From Chryseobacterium sp. T16E-39 (lineage in GTDB: Bacteria > Bacteroidota > Bacteroidia > Flavobacteriales > Weeksellaceae): a DNA stretch of 64,000 bases. Below are positions 27,864 through 36,693 of the stretch, one piece after another. Numbering within the stretch: position 1 is the first letter of the stretch; each line of letters begins with the position of its first letter. Made by a program: the position numbers and the translations under genes. Below the pieces are notes generated by a model. It was not told where the DNA came from, did no database searches, and was given only the letters and a program-made list of their open reading frames with translations. The stretch lies in NCBI RefSeq assembly GCF_002216065.1, contig NZ_CP022282.1, positions 1,054,001-1,118,000 on the forward strand, read 5' to 3'.

Positions 27864-28313
27864 TTATTCCTGTGGAAACTTATCTTCAATTAACCTTAGA
27901 TTAATACCATGTTCCAGAAAGGCTTTACAGCCGTCTAAAACTGTCGTAAAACCACCTGTATTATCATTAATTGTTTTTAAGAGATCTTCACCTGTCTGAG
28001 TGAATCCATAGCTTTTAATCACTACAAAAGTTCCCTTCTCCATCTCCTTAAATTCATAATCTACTTTACTTGAAGGATCGCCCCATTCCGTTTTTATTAA
28101 ACGATTGGGAATGATTTCATGGACAGTAACATTATTTTTCACCCCATACATCTCCCATTCCCAGGTAATTGTTTTACCTTCTTCCAGTTTTCCGCTCGAT
28201 TTGGTAAACCAAAACTGAGTGGTTAATTCAGGGTTGACAAATGCCTCAAATACCTCTTGAATAGGTTTTCTGATAAGCATTTGAGCTTCAACGTATACAG
28301 GAGAATTGCTCAT
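27864..28313 (-). CDS. SRPBCC/AHSA1-type START-fold protein
   Basis: 149 residues from M-S-N-S-P; a start three codons earlier (28322) is equally possible and lies only 4 bases from the menA stop. Typical features: R-K-P-I-Q-E-V-F-E-A-F-V-N-P-E-L-T-T-Q-F-W near the N-terminus, G-K-T-I-T-W-E-W, and a C-terminal helix (L-D-G-C-K-A-F-L-E-H-G-I-N-L). The fold forms a hydrophobic cavity; the ligand is unknown. Tight linkage to menA suggests coupling in expression only. Confidence 0.88.
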   Translation of the reverse strand: MSNSPVYVEAQMLIRKPIQEVFEAFVNPELTTQFWFTKSSGKLEEGKTITWEWEMYGVKNNVTVHEIIPNRLIKTEWGDPSSKVDYEFKEMEKGTFVVIKSYGFTQTGEDLLKTINDNTGGFTTVLDGCKAFLEHGINLRLIEDKFPQE

Positions 28314-28326
28314 AATGATCATTTAT

Positions 28327-29256
28327 TTAGTTAAAAAAATTGAGTCCGATTGCTGTTAACACAGCCATTGTAAATGTAAGAATACCTACCTGTTTCAGAT
28401 ACTGATCAAGTTCTTTAGGCTCTTTTACAGACATTATTTTTCTTCTTAGCTTAGCAAATGGAATCAACAGGATCATTACAATAAAAACATAATAGTTTTG
28501 TGATTGTATAAAACCATTTATTCCTAAAAAGATAAGAATCAAAATAAGAGGAAGTTGCAATAGGATCATTTCGTAGATCATGGCATTTCTGAATCCCAAC
28601 CTTAAAGCAAAACTATTTTTTCCTGATAATCTATCACTTTCAATATCTCTCATATTATTCAGGTTCAAAACAGCCATACTCATCATACCAATTGCTGTCC
28701 CGGGTAATAGCATATCCCAGCTGAATGTTTTCGTAAATAGAAAATAACTGCCACAAACTGAAACCAAACCAAAAAAGATAAATACAAAAAGGTCTCCCAA
28801 TCCCATATATCCATAAGGCTTTTTCCCCATTGTATAACCAATAGCTGCCAAAATACTCGCTACTCCTAAGCCTATAAAAATGTAAAATTCATTCATGTAA
28901 TTAGGAATAAAAGCGGCATATAACAGTCCTACAGTGGCTATAAAAGATAATGCCGAAAGTAAAATAACAGCATTCTTCATTTGCTGAGCAGTAATTCGTC
29001 CTGAAGCTACCGCCCTTGCTTCTGCTTCGTTGATTCTTTTAGCATCTGTTCCTTTCACTCCATCACCGTAGTCATTGGCATAGTTTGACAGGACCTGATA
29101 TAGCAAAGTCACCAAAAGTGCCAGTGCAAAAATTTTCCAGTCCCAAACACCACCTTCTCCATACAATTTCCATTTGGCAATGAAACTTCCCATAATAATT
29201 CCGCTTAAAGAAAGCGGTAAAGTTCTTAGCCTAGCGGCTTTTATCCAATCTTTCAT
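28327..29256 (-). CDS. menA: 1,4-dihydroxy-2-naphthoate polyprenyltransferase
   Basis: 309 residues from the ATG at 29256 (M-K-D-W-I-K-A-A-R-L-R-T-L-P-L-S); the longer frame begins inside the upstream palindrome. UbiA fold with about 8-9 membrane helices and both aspartate-rich motifs: N-Y-A-N-D-Y-G-D-G-V-K-G-T-D-A-K and N-N-M-R-D-I-E-S-D. It attaches the prenyl chain to DHNA, giving demethylmenaquinone, at the inner membrane. menB, the preceding step, lies just upstream, so the gene order follows the pathway. Confidence 0.96.
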   Translation of the reverse strand: MKDWIKAARLRTLPLSLSGIIMGSFIAKWKLYGEGGVWDWKIFALALLVTLLYQVLSNYANDYGDGVKGTDAKRINEAEARAVASGRITAQQMKNAVILLSALSFIATVGLLYAAFIPNYMNEFYIFIGLGVASILAAIGYTMGKKPYGYMGLGDLFVFIFFGLVSVCGSYFLFTKTFSWDMLLPGTAIGMMSMAVLNLNNMRDIESDRLSGKNSFALRLGFRNAMIYEMILLQLPLILILIFLGINGFIQSQNYYVFIVMILLIPFAKLRRKIMSVKEPKELDQYLKQVGILTFTMAVLTAIGLNFFN

Positions 29257-29273
29257 ACTTATAATTGATAAGC

Positions 29274-29316
29274 GATAATTGATAAATGATGCACCAATGA
29301 TCATTTATCAATTATC
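29274..29316. repeat. Perfect 17-bp inverted repeat between menB and menA
   Basis: Arms at 29274-29290 and 29300-29316, complementary over all 17 bases, with a 9-base loop. No T-run follows on the minus strand. It could modulate menA expression or mRNA stability, or be a palindromic repeat relic. Confidence 0.85.
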
Positions 29317-29326
29317 ATTTATATTT

Positions 29327-30163
29327 TTATGATATCCATTGATCTTTCCCGAAGTCCGGTTTTCTCTTTTCAAGAAATGCATTTCTACCTTCCTGTGCCT
29401 CTTCGGTCATATAAGCCAAACGAGTTGCTTCACCGGCAAAAACCTGCTGCCCAACCATTCCGTCATCTGTTAGGTTCATAGCAAATTTCAGCATTCTGAT
29501 CGAAGTTGGAGATTTAGCTAAAATTTCCTGCGCCCATTCGTAAGCAGTATCCTCTAATTCTTCATGAGGAATTACAGCATTAACCATTCCCATATCTAAA
29601 GCTTCCTGAGCTGAATAATTCCTACCTAAAAAGAAGATTTCACGCGCTTTTTTCTGACCTACCATTTTTGCCAGATAAGCTGAACCATATCCACCATCAA
29701 AGCTGGTAACATCTGCATCAGTCTGTTTAAAAATAGCATGTTCTTTACTTGCTAAAGTAAGATCACAAACCACATGAAGTGAGTGCCCACCACCTACTGC
29801 CCAACCGGGAACAACAGCGATAACTACTTTAGGCATAAAACGGATCAACCGCTGAACTTCTAAAATATTCAACCTATGTCTTCCATCTTCACCTACATAC
29901 CCCTGATGTCCTCTTGCTTTTTGGTCACCTCCACTACAGAATGCCCATCCTCCATCTTTGGGACTTGGACCTTCTCCGGAAAGCAAAACAACTCCTATTG
30001 AAGAATCTTCATAAGCGTCATAGAAAGCATCATATAATTCTGAAGTAGTTTTAGGTCTGAAAGCATTACGAACTTCCGGTCTGTTGAAAGCAATTCTCGC
30101 TACACCATTACATTTTTTATAGGTAATATCTTCGTATTCTTTGGCGGTTTTCCACTCAATCAT
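29327..30163 (-). CDS. menB: 1,4-dihydroxy-2-naphthoyl-CoA synthase
   Basis: 278 residues from the ATG at 30163; the longer frame to 30199 contains the promoter box at 30181. Crotonase fold: F-N-R-P-E-V-R-N-A-F-R, the S-G-G-D-Q oxyanion strand, V-G-G-G-H-S-L with the second oxyanion glycine, and T-S-F-D-G-G-Y-G typical of MenB. It closes the second ring of the naphthoquinone from o-succinylbenzoyl-CoA. It heads a run with menA; the other men genes lie elsewhere. Confidence 0.97.
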   Translation of the reverse strand: MIEWKTAKEYEDITYKKCNGVARIAFNRPEVRNAFRPKTTSELYDAFYDAYEDSSIGVVLLSGEGPSPKDGGWAFCSGGDQKARGHQGYVGEDGRHRLNILEVQRLIRFMPKVVIAVVPGWAVGGGHSLHVVCDLTLASKEHAIFKQTDADVTSFDGGYGSAYLAKMVGQKKAREIFFLGRNYSAQEALDMGMVNAVIPHEELEDTAYEWAQEILAKSPTSIRMLKFAMNLTDDGMVGQQVFAGEATRLAYMTEEAQEGRNAFLEKRKPDFGKDQWIS

Positions 30164-30180
30164 TTTGTAAAAATTTTTCT

Positions 30181-30188
30181 CAAAGATA
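30181..30188 (-). promoter_or_regulatory. -7 promoter box TATCTTTG for menB-menA
   Basis: Exact TAnnTTTG match on the minus strand, 17 bases before the menB ATG. It fixes the start at 30163. Confidence 0.65.
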
Positions 30189-30282
30189 CGGAATTGCAAA
30201 GAATTTTAACGCCAGAAAATAAGGATTATCATCTAAAAAAACATTGAAATCAATGAAGTAAATTTTTGCACTGGAAACCAAA

Positions 30283-30312
30283 AAAAACCGAAACAAAAGT
30301 TTCGGTTTTTTT
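30283..30312 (-). terminator. Rho-independent terminator of the gyrA-TPR unit
   Basis: A 12-bp stem AAAAACCGAAAC/GTTTCGGTTTTT with a 4-base loop, 27 bases past the stop of the TPR gene. Confidence 0.85.
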
Positions 30313-30339
30313 ATTATTCCGTTCTTAAAAAAGAATAAA

Positions 30340-31365
30340 TTATTTAGCTTTTCCTGCAAGTTCAGCTTCCTTAGCTTTCATTTCAGCCATTTTAGCCTGA
30401 TTCTTAGTAATGCTATAAATCTCTTTTAACATAGTAACAGCATTTACATCAGTAGGAAGAGCCTTATACCAACTTTCAGCATAAGGTAAAGCTTTGTTAA
30501 ATCTTTCCTTTCTTGCTTCAATTAATTTAGTAGCATCATCCGGTTTAGTTTTTCTAAGCGTATTAATTTCCGTTACAGCTTTTTCATCTTCTCCGATTAT
30601 AGCATAAACTAAATTCTGATATGCATTGGCAAAGTCAGGTTTCAGCTCAATAGCCTTCTTAAAAGAAGCCTCAGCATCTGCAGCACTGGCAGTATTTTTA
30701 GACTGCATAACCCCTAAATTATACCAGTTAGTTGCATCATTAGGATTTTTAGCTAATTGCTCCTTCAAAGTAGCAACAAATTTATCCGTATTTCCAGACT
30801 GATAATAAGCAGTACTTTGGAAATCCTTTAGTTTTGCATTGTTAGGAAATTTAGCCAATCCTTTTTCAATGATTGCTACCGCTTCATCATTCTTCTTAGC
30901 ATTTAACAACAATGTAGCTAAAGTTTCATACAAATCAGCTTCTACACTTGGTGTTTGTTCTGTTTTGAAATCAATATAATCTGACGATTTTTTCAACATA
31001 TCCCAAGTCCCTTTATCGTAAGTAGCAACCTGACCTGTTTTTTTATCTTTTGCAGTATAGTTGGTCTGAACTCCTGTATACCCTGAATTGATTAATTCCG
31101 TATATATCTTAACGGACTCGTCAATATTATTAGCCAAAGCATAATTAAGCCCCGCATAATACATGTATACTTTGTCATCCTGGCCGTTTGCTTTTAGCAA
31201 GTTATATACCTCTAAAAATTTAGGAGCCGCAACAGTATAGTTTTTTGCATTATATGCATCCATAGCTGCTTTGTTAGCCTCTTGTAGCTGAGCATTTGTA
31301 TCTTTCTTCTGTCCGAAAACAAAAGCCGAAGAAATGATCGCTATACTTAAAATTAGCTTTTTCAT
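30340..31365 (-). CDS. Exported tetratricopeptide-repeat protein
   Basis: 341 residues with a signal peptide (cleavage after V-F-G near 18). Two or three clear TPR-like units: A-M-D-A-Y-N-A-K-N-Y-T-V-A-A-P-K-F-L-E-V (about 34-53), N-A-K-K-N-D-E-A-V-A-I-I-E-K-G-L-A (about 153-169), and W-Y-N-L-G-V-M ... F-K-K-A-I-E-L-K-P-D-F (about 212-243). It should be a periplasmic scaffold of unknown partner. It starts 23 bases after gyrA, sharing its terminator. Confidence 0.88.
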   Translation of the reverse strand: MKKLILSIAIISSAFVFGQKKDTNAQLQEANKAAMDAYNAKNYTVAAPKFLEVYNLLKANGQDDKVYMYYAGLNYALANNIDESVKIYTELINSGYTGVQTNYTAKDKKTGQVATYDKGTWDMLKKSSDYIDFKTEQTPSVEADLYETLATLLLNAKKNDEAVAIIEKGLAKFPNNAKLKDFQSTAYYQSGNTDKFVATLKEQLAKNPNDATNWYNLGVMQSKNTASAADAEASFKKAIELKPDFANAYQNLVYAIIGEDEKAVTEINTLRKTKPDDATKLIEARKERFNKALPYAESWYKALPTDVNAVTMLKEIYSITKNQAKMAEMKAKEAELAGKAK

Positions 31366-31388
31366 AATCAGAATTTATTTTATTTACA

Positions 31389-33989
31389 TTATTCTTCAGA
31401 CTCAGAATTTTCAGCCTCTCCTGTTGGCTGATCTTCTTCTGAATTATTCTCTAATTGTGGTGTTACATTTGTCTCTTCATTGATGCTTTGTGTAGCTTCC
31501 GCTCCTTCTTCACCTTCTTCTAATTCTTCTTCTACATCTTTATCCATTGCTACTTTTGCAATCGCCGCAATCTCATCATTTTTCTTAAGGTTGATCATTC
31601 TCACTCCCTGAGTATTTCTACCCATTACTCTCATCTCATCCATATTCATACGGATTGCTACACCTGATTTATTGATAATCATTAATCCATCCTCATCAGT
31701 TACGTTTTGGATCGCAATAAGATTTCCTGTTTTCTCAGTTATATTAAGAGTGATCACTCCTTTTCCTCCTCTGTTGGTAATTCTGTAATCCTCTACAGCA
31801 GTTCTCTTACCATATCCTTTTTCAGATACCACCAAAACAGTTTCGTTTTCTACGTCGTTCACAACAATCATACCAATTACCTCATCATTATCTTCCATGG
31901 TAATCCCGCGAACACCGATAGAACCTCTACCCACTTCTCTTACTTTTTCCTCAGGGAAACGGATACATTTACCATTTTTAGTAGCGATCATAATCTGAGA
32001 AGTTCCATTTGTTAACCATGCACCCAACAGCTGATCATTATCTCTGATCTCAATAGCATTGATCCCATTAACTCTCGGTCTTGAGTATGCTTCAAGTGAT
32101 GTTTTCTTGATCGTACCATTTTTGGTAATCATCACAACGCTCATCTGATTGATGTATTCTGCATCTTTCAGATCATTGGTTCTGATATATGCTTTGATCT
32201 TATCATCCGGCTCGATGTTGATCAGGTTTTGAACCGCCCTTCCTTTGGCCGTTTTAGAACCTTCAGGGATTTCAAACACCCTCAACCAGTAACATTTTCC
32301 TTTCTCGGTGAAGAACAACATATATTGGTGATTGGTTGCAGAAACAATATACTCCAAGAAATCTGAATCTCTTGTTGTAGCCGCTTTGTTTCCTACTCCA
32401 CCTCTGCTTTGAATTTTATATTCTGAAAGTAATGTTCTCTTCACATATCCTGCGTGAGAAATTGTAAGAACTACCGCTTCATTAGGAATAATATCTTCAA
32501 TTGACATTTCCCCTCCTGAATAATCGATTTCAGTTCTTCTTTCGTCACCATATTTTTCTTTTACTTCAAGCAATTCTTCTTTAATGATTTCAAATCTTCT
32601 GCTTTCTTTAGCTAAGATATCTTCTAGATTCAGAATTTCTTTCATGATCGCATCGTACTCATCACGGATCTTATCAAGTTCCATTCCCGTTAAACGAGCC
32701 AAACGAAGATCAAGAATTGCCTGAGCCTGAATTTCAGAAAGATCAAACTCCTGAATTAAACCTTCCTTAGCTGCCTGAGGGTTTGCACTGTGACGGATGA
32801 TAGAAATAGCCTTATCCAATGAATCCTGTGTGCCGATCACTTTCATGAATCCTTCCAAGATGTGAGCTCTTTCTTTTGCTTTCTTAAGCTCAAATTGAGT
32901 TCTTCTTATAACAACATCATGTCTGTGTTCTACAAAGTGATGGATAATATCTTTTAGGTTTAATTGTTCTGGTCTACCATGTACCAAAGCAATATTATTA
33001 ACGCTGAAAGATGTCTGAAGTGAAGTATATTTATATAATAAATTCAATACGACATTAGGAATTGCATCGTTCTTTAATTCATAAACGATACGAAGACCCT
33101 TTCTATCGGATTCATCTCTTATCTCATAAATTCCAGGAATTTTTTCGTCTTTAACCAGTTCAGCAGTTCTGGCGATCATTTCAGCTTTGTTGACCTGATA
33201 AGGAATTTCGCTAACGATAATCGCATTTCTGTTCCCTATTTCTTCGAAACTAACTTTTGCTCTAAGAACTACTCTTCCCCTTCCTGTATGGAAAGCATCT
33301 CTTACTCCATCATAACCATAGATAATTCCACCTGTTGGAAAATCCGGAGCAATAATGTGCTGCATCAATTCATCAATGGTAATATCTTTATTATCGATAT
33401 AAGCAGCAATAGCATCTACTGACTCAGACAAGTTATGTGGCGCCATATTGGTCGCCATACCAACCGCAATACCGGAAGTTCCGTTTACTAAAAGATTTGG
33501 GATCTTGGTAGGCATTACAGTAGGTTCCTGCAAGCTGTCATCGAAGTTATTCTGAAAATCAACTGTTTCTTTGTCTAGATCAGCAAGGATATCGTCAGAG
33601 ATCTTTTTCAGTCTGGCTTCAGTATAACGCATTGCTGCTGGTGGATCTCCATCCATGGAACCGAAGTTACCCTGCCCATCAACCTGGGGATAACGTAAAC
33701 TCCAAGGCTGTGCCATTCTTACCATTGCATCGTATACAGAAGAATCTCCATGTGGGTGATATTTACCTAAAACATCCCCAACAATTCTTGCAGATTTTAA
33801 GTATTTTCTATTAGAAAAAACCCCTAATCCATACATACCATAAAGCACTCTTCTATGAACGGGTTTCAAGCCATCTCTTACATCAGGTAACGCTCTGGAA
33901 ACGATAACCGACATCGAATAATCGATATAAGATGACTTCATTTCATCAACAATGTTGATAGGAATTAGTCTTTCTCCTTCTTTTTGCAT
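31389..33989 (-). CDS. gyrA: DNA gyrase subunit A
   Basis: 866 residues from the ATG at 33989; the start two codons earlier is TTG. Breakage-reunion domain with catalytic Tyr122 (A-M-R-Y-T-E-A-R). Quinolone-determining positions are Ser83 and Asp87 (H-G-D-S-S-V-Y-D), numbering identical to E. coli and wild type. The GyrA box is seen as Q-S-R-G-G-V-G-N-K near 530 and beta-pinwheel repeats fill the C-terminus, followed by an acidic tail rich in E. It introduces negative supercoils with GyrB. It is in an operon with the TPR gene. Confidence 0.98.
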   Translation of the reverse strand: MQKEGERLIPINIVDEMKSSYIDYSMSVIVSRALPDVRDGLKPVHRRVLYGMYGLGVFSNRKYLKSARIVGDVLGKYHPHGDSSVYDAMVRMAQPWSLRYPQVDGQGNFGSMDGDPPAAMRYTEARLKKISDDILADLDKETVDFQNNFDDSLQEPTVMPTKIPNLLVNGTSGIAVGMATNMAPHNLSESVDAIAAYIDNKDITIDELMQHIIAPDFPTGGIIYGYDGVRDAFHTGRGRVVLRAKVSFEEIGNRNAIIVSEIPYQVNKAEMIARTAELVKDEKIPGIYEIRDESDRKGLRIVYELKNDAIPNVVLNLLYKYTSLQTSFSVNNIALVHGRPEQLNLKDIIHHFVEHRHDVVIRRTQFELKKAKERAHILEGFMKVIGTQDSLDKAISIIRHSANPQAAKEGLIQEFDLSEIQAQAILDLRLARLTGMELDKIRDEYDAIMKEILNLEDILAKESRRFEIIKEELLEVKEKYGDERRTEIDYSGGEMSIEDIIPNEAVVLTISHAGYVKRTLLSEYKIQSRGGVGNKAATTRDSDFLEYIVSATNHQYMLFFTEKGKCYWLRVFEIPEGSKTAKGRAVQNLINIEPDDKIKAYIRTNDLKDAEYINQMSVVMITKNGTIKKTSLEAYSRPRVNGINAIEIRDNDQLLGAWLTNGTSQIMIATKNGKCIRFPEEKVREVGRGSIGVRGITMEDNDEVIGMIVVNDVENETVLVVSEKGYGKRTAVEDYRITNRGGKGVITLNITEKTGNLIAIQNVTDEDGLMIINKSGVAIRMNMDEMRVMGRNTQGVRMINLKKNDEIAAIAKVAMDKDVEEELEEGEEGAEATQSINEETNVTPQLENNSEEDQPTGEAENSESEE

Positions 33990-34089
33990 AAACAAATTTT
34001 ATTATAATGATAGTCAGACTTTTAGCTGTGAGTCCGAAAATTATTTATTTTGGTTTTTTATTAACGGGCTAATTTACGAAATTTTTACC

Positions 34090-34119
34090 GATTTTTGTGG
34101 TAGAATTTATCCACAAAAT
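34090..34119. promoter_or_regulatory. Inverted repeat with an exact DnaA box upstream of the DUF4286 gene
   Basis: TTTTGTGG and CCACAAAA flank a 10-base centre; the right half contains TTATCCACA (34107-34115), an exact DnaA box. It lies between the divergent gyrA and DUF4286 genes. It may be an operator or a single DnaA site. Confidence 0.4.
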
Positions 34120-34137
34120 CTTAAAAATTCTTAAAAT

Positions 34138-34452
34138 ATGAGCGTATTAAGTATAACTTTCCACTGCACAAAAAACAATCTTGAAGAATGGGAAAATTAT
34201 ATGGAGGAGACTTTGGTTTTAATGACTGAAAACCTAATGGATGTCAACAAATATATTCTTTCTGAAGTGCACACCGACTATATTGACGAAGGTAAAAATT
34301 ACAATCTCTTACTGATCTTTGATAATGATGATCTTCGGACAGACTTTATTGAAAGTGAACTTCTAAATATTACCGAGAGAGTAGAAAAACAGTTTGGGCA
34401 GGAAGTTATGATTTTCAACACATTTTTGAATCCAAAAAAGTCCAGATTATAA
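34138..34452 (+). CDS. DUF4286 family protein
   Basis: 104 residues with the DUF4286 pattern: an N-terminal strand (S-V-L-S-I-T-F-H-C), helix W-E-N-Y-M-E-E, and L-L-L-I-F-D-N-D-D-L-R-T-D-F. The small alpha/beta layout resembles dimeric ferredoxin-like domains. Function unknown; the family is conserved in Bacteroidetes. Soluble, without signal. It diverges from gyrA and ends in the terminator at 34460. Confidence 0.85.
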   Translation: MSVLSITFHCTKNNLEEWENYMEETLVLMTENLMDVNKYILSEVHTDYIDEGKNYNLLLIFDNDDLRTDFIESELLNITERVEKQFGQEVMIFNTFLNPKKSRL

Positions 34453-34459
34453 TAAAATA

Positions 34460-34487
34460 AAAACGCCCTGAGATGCCAGGGCGTTTT
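34460..34487. terminator. Bidirectional terminator between DUF4286 and small lipoprotein genes
   Basis: An 11-bp stem AAAACGCCCTG/CAGGGCGTTTT with T-runs in both orientations, between two convergent genes. Confidence 0.85.
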
Positions 34488-34504
34488 TGGTTTATTATGA
34501 GATT

Positions 34505-34747
34505 TTAATCTCTGTGATGTTTCTTATGTTCTTTATGCCTCCCTCTTCCCCTGTCATCATATTCATAATAGTACACTCTCTTCTTAACCTGGCCTGGCGC
34601 ATAATATCTGGCGCTTCCACCATAGACTTTTTTAGCTTGTCCCGGAGGTAATCTCCTCCCTCTGTGACCATGATATTCCTGAACCGTACAGCTTGTCAGC
34701 ATCACAATTACAGAAGTCAAAGCCAATGTTTTAATCAACCCTTTCAT
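34505..34747 (-). CDS. Small basic lipoprotein with two P-G-Q-x-K-K repeats
   Basis: 80 residues: signal peptide with L-T-S-C (Cys 20), then a low-complexity, Arg/Lys/His/Tyr-rich mature part. The segments L-P-P-G-Q-A-K-K-V-Y and Y-A-P-G-Q-V-K-K-R-V-Y are an internal repeat. It ends in a run of charged residues (H-K-E-H-K-K-H-H-R-D). Similar short lipoproteins occur across Chryseobacterium and are sometimes mislabelled quinol oxidase subunit 4; nothing here supports that. Outer-membrane location is likely, function unknown. Confidence 0.75.
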   Translation of the reverse strand: MKGLIKTLALTSVIVMLTSCTVQEYHGHRGRRLPPGQAKKVYGGSARYYAPGQVKKRVYYYEYDDRGRGRHKEHKKHHRD

Positions 34748-34836
34748 ATTTTCATTGTTTCGAATTTCGATATGAATATAAACAAGGTTGATGCCAACAA
34801 TTAGATAAAAATGTAAAACTGTAAAATTGCAAAATA

Positions 34837-34895
34837 GGAAATCATTAATCTACACATATATAACAGTTTTACAGATCCGCAATTTTACGATTTAA
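34837..34895. repeat. Dispersed ~60-bp intergenic repeat, copy B
   Basis: Partner of 18274-18332. Here an upstream GTAAAATTGC pairs with GCAATTTTAC inside the repeat, so the segment can form a hairpin. Confidence 0.7.
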
Positions 34896-34914
34896 CAAAA
34901 GCTTCAACTATTAA

Positions 34915-35415
34915 CTAGTCAAACCCAACTGTTTCACTTCTCTTTTCAAGCATCACCAGATCCTTCCATTCTCCGTTCAGTTTTCCTACTTTTTTACGGA
35001 CACCTACCGTTCTGAATCCATTTTTCTGATGAAATTTGATAGATGCTTCATTTTCGGGAAATATATTAGACTGCAGAGTCCAGAATCCATGGTATTCGCT
35101 ATCTAAAATCATCTTTTTAAGTAAAACCGAGCCTAAACCCTTTCCCTGATAATTAGAATCAAAATAGATACTTACCTCAGCGACTCCCTTAAAACATTCC
35201 CTTTTGCTTACCGGCTTCAAAGCAGCCCAGCCCACTACCTCATTATCTTCATTTTCCAATATCCACCTGCAATCGTTAAAAAATTCGGTATTCCACACCT
35301 CCCTATTCGGAGCCTCTGTTTCAAAAGTTGCAATTCCACCATCAATTCCCTGCTGAAATATTTCTAACACACGCACTTCATCACCCGGAAGCATTTCTCT
35401 GATCTCGTAGTTCAT
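34915..35415 (-). CDS. GNAT N-acetyltransferase (phosphinothricin acetyltransferase type)
   Basis: 166 residues. N-terminus Y-E-I-R-E-M-L-P-G-D; E-V-S-I-Y-F-D-S-N-Y-Q-G-K-G-L-G-S-V-L-L (about 79-98) contains the Q-x-G-x-G acetyl-CoA loop; C-terminal G-F-R-T-V-G-V-R-K-K-V-G-K-L-N-G-E-W-K-D is characteristic of the Pat/Bar-like subgroup. It acetylates a small amine, amino acid or toxic analogue; the substrate is unknown. It starts 5 bases after the DUF421 gene, so they form one unit. Confidence 0.92.
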   Translation of the reverse strand: MNYEIREMLPGDEVRVLEIFQQGIDGGIATFETEAPNREVWNTEFFNDCRWILENEDNEVVGWAALKPVSKRECFKGVAEVSIYFDSNYQGKGLGSVLLKKMILDSEYHGFWTLQSNIFPENEASIKFHQKNGFRTVGVRKKVGKLNGEWKDLVMLEKRSETVGFD

Positions 35416-35420
35416 TTTAT

Positions 35421-35933
35421 TTATTGATATTTTCTTTTATTCTTTCTTTTTATTCTTGAATAGTGAGTTTGTTTCGTTTGATTATCTTCTGAAACCACAC
35501 TGATATTTCCATCAACCTCCAGAATAGATAACTTTACATTTTCTATCTTTTCAACTCCATGTTCCCTGATTGCTTCCTCCAGTTCATCCTTGGTAATTTT
35601 AACCTTATTAAGGGCTTTTTCATCCACTTTTCCATCTCTTATTAAAATTACAGGATCTTCTTCCATAAATGTTTCGAATGAACGGTTTGAAAACATTAAT
35701 CTTTTTACTATAAAGTTAGCAGCAAAAAGGACCAATGCCGCAATAAGACCTCCCTGTAATGAAGTATCAGGACCTACCATTGCATTCTGTACTGCATTAG
35801 AAATAAGAAGCAGTAAAACCACATCTCCTGCATTAAGCTGAGAAAGCTGATTTTTCCCAAATAAACGAATTGCAATAACCATGAACAGGTAAACGCAGAG
35901 TGAGCGGACTACAACATCTAGGATAGAATTCAC
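35421..35933 (-). CDS. DUF421 (YetF-like) membrane protein
   Basis: 170 residues from a GTG start, 20 bases after a promoter box. Three membrane helices (about 5-25, 38-52, 60-78), then a cytoplasmic domain with P-V-I-L-I-R-D-G-K-V (about 94-103) and K-V-K-I-T-K-D-E-L-E-E-A-I-R-E-H-G, the conserved core of DUF421. The biochemical role of the family is unknown. It is the first gene of a two-gene unit with the GNAT gene. Confidence 0.9.
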   Translation of the reverse strand: MNSILDVVVRSLCVYLFMVIAIRLFGKNQLSQLNAGDVVLLLLISNAVQNAMVGPDTSLQGGLIAALVLFAANFIVKRLMFSNRSFETFMEEDPVILIRDGKVDEKALNKVKITKDELEEAIREHGVEKIENVKLSILEVDGNISVVSEDNQTKQTHYSRIKRKNKRKYQ

Positions 35934-35953
35934 TGGATTTATTTATATCGACT

Positions 35954-35961
35954 CAAATGTA
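35954..35961 (-). promoter_or_regulatory. -7 promoter box TACATTTG for DUF421-GNAT
   Basis: Exact TAnnTTTG match on the minus strand, 20 bases before the GTG at 35933. It supports the non-ATG start. Confidence 0.55.
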
Positions 35962-36098
35962 TAAATTTTTCTGATTCTGTTTATCATTTTTAAAGAGACT
36001 GTCAAAATTTTAAAACAGACAAACCTGAATTATTTCACCTTTCTCAATTTATCAATGGCATAAAGTTTGAGACTTCCTTACACATCCAAACACAAATT

Positions 36099-36644
36099 AT
36101 GAAACATCTATTTTCTTGCTTATGTATTCTATTAATTTTCAACAGCTGTGTTACAAGCAAGACAACATCTGAAGTTGAAGTTTCCTCAAAAATAGATCAA
36201 TTATACAAGTATACCAGCTCATCAAATTCGATTTCATCCAAAGAATTGTTTTCTCCAGACCTAAAAAATATACTTGATGAAGCACATAGTATTTCAGTAG
36301 CTGATGCGGAAAGAATAAAGAAGAGTGATCACCCGACTGATAAACCGGCAATGGTAGAAAGTTTTATTTTCACAGGTGTACCCGATGCTACAAAACAAAA
36401 AGTAACGAAGATAAGTATAACCGGAAATACTGCTGAAGCCATTGTAGAACTTGAAATTGGTGAATACAAAGCCGATGATAAAACATATCCGGCTGTAATT
36501 TGGGAGAATACAATTCAGTTAATTAATGATAATGGTTGGAAAATCGATAACATTATTTTCACTGAACGATCTAATCTTAAAGAACAGTTAAGAGCTTTTA
36601 TTACAGAAACAAAAAAAGGATTGCAGGGAACAGCTCAAAAATAA
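36099..36644 (+). CDS. Lipoprotein of unknown function
   Basis: 181 residues with signal and F-N-S-C (Cys 17). The mature region has an early helix (S-S-K-I-D-Q-L-Y-K-Y) and strands ending with N-G-W-K-I-D-N-I-I-F and a basic tail. The strand pattern A-E-A-I-V-E-L-E-I-G ... T-I-Q-L-I-N-D-N-G-W-K-I resembles the NTF2-like/DUF3828-type cone fold, but this is only a shape resemblance. It is monocistronic, with its own terminator. Confidence 0.75.
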   Translation: MKHLFSCLCILLIFNSCVTSKTTSEVEVSSKIDQLYKYTSSSNSISSKELFSPDLKNILDEAHSISVADAERIKKSDHPTDKPAMVESFIFTGVPDATKQKVTKISITGNTAEAIVELEIGEYKADDKTYPAVIWENTIQLINDNGWKIDNIIFTERSNLKEQLRAFITETKKGLQGTAQK

Positions 36645-36660
36645 ATATCATTTTTAACTA

Positions 36661-36690
36661 AAAAGAGCTGCCTCGTCAGGCAGCTCTTTT
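36661..36690 (+). terminator. Rho-independent terminator between lipoprotein and double-glycine peptide genes
   Basis: A perfect 13-bp stem AAAAGAGCTGCCT/AGGCAGCTCTTTT with loop CGTC. It sits between convergent genes and can serve both. Confidence 0.85.
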
Positions 36691-36693
36691 ATT

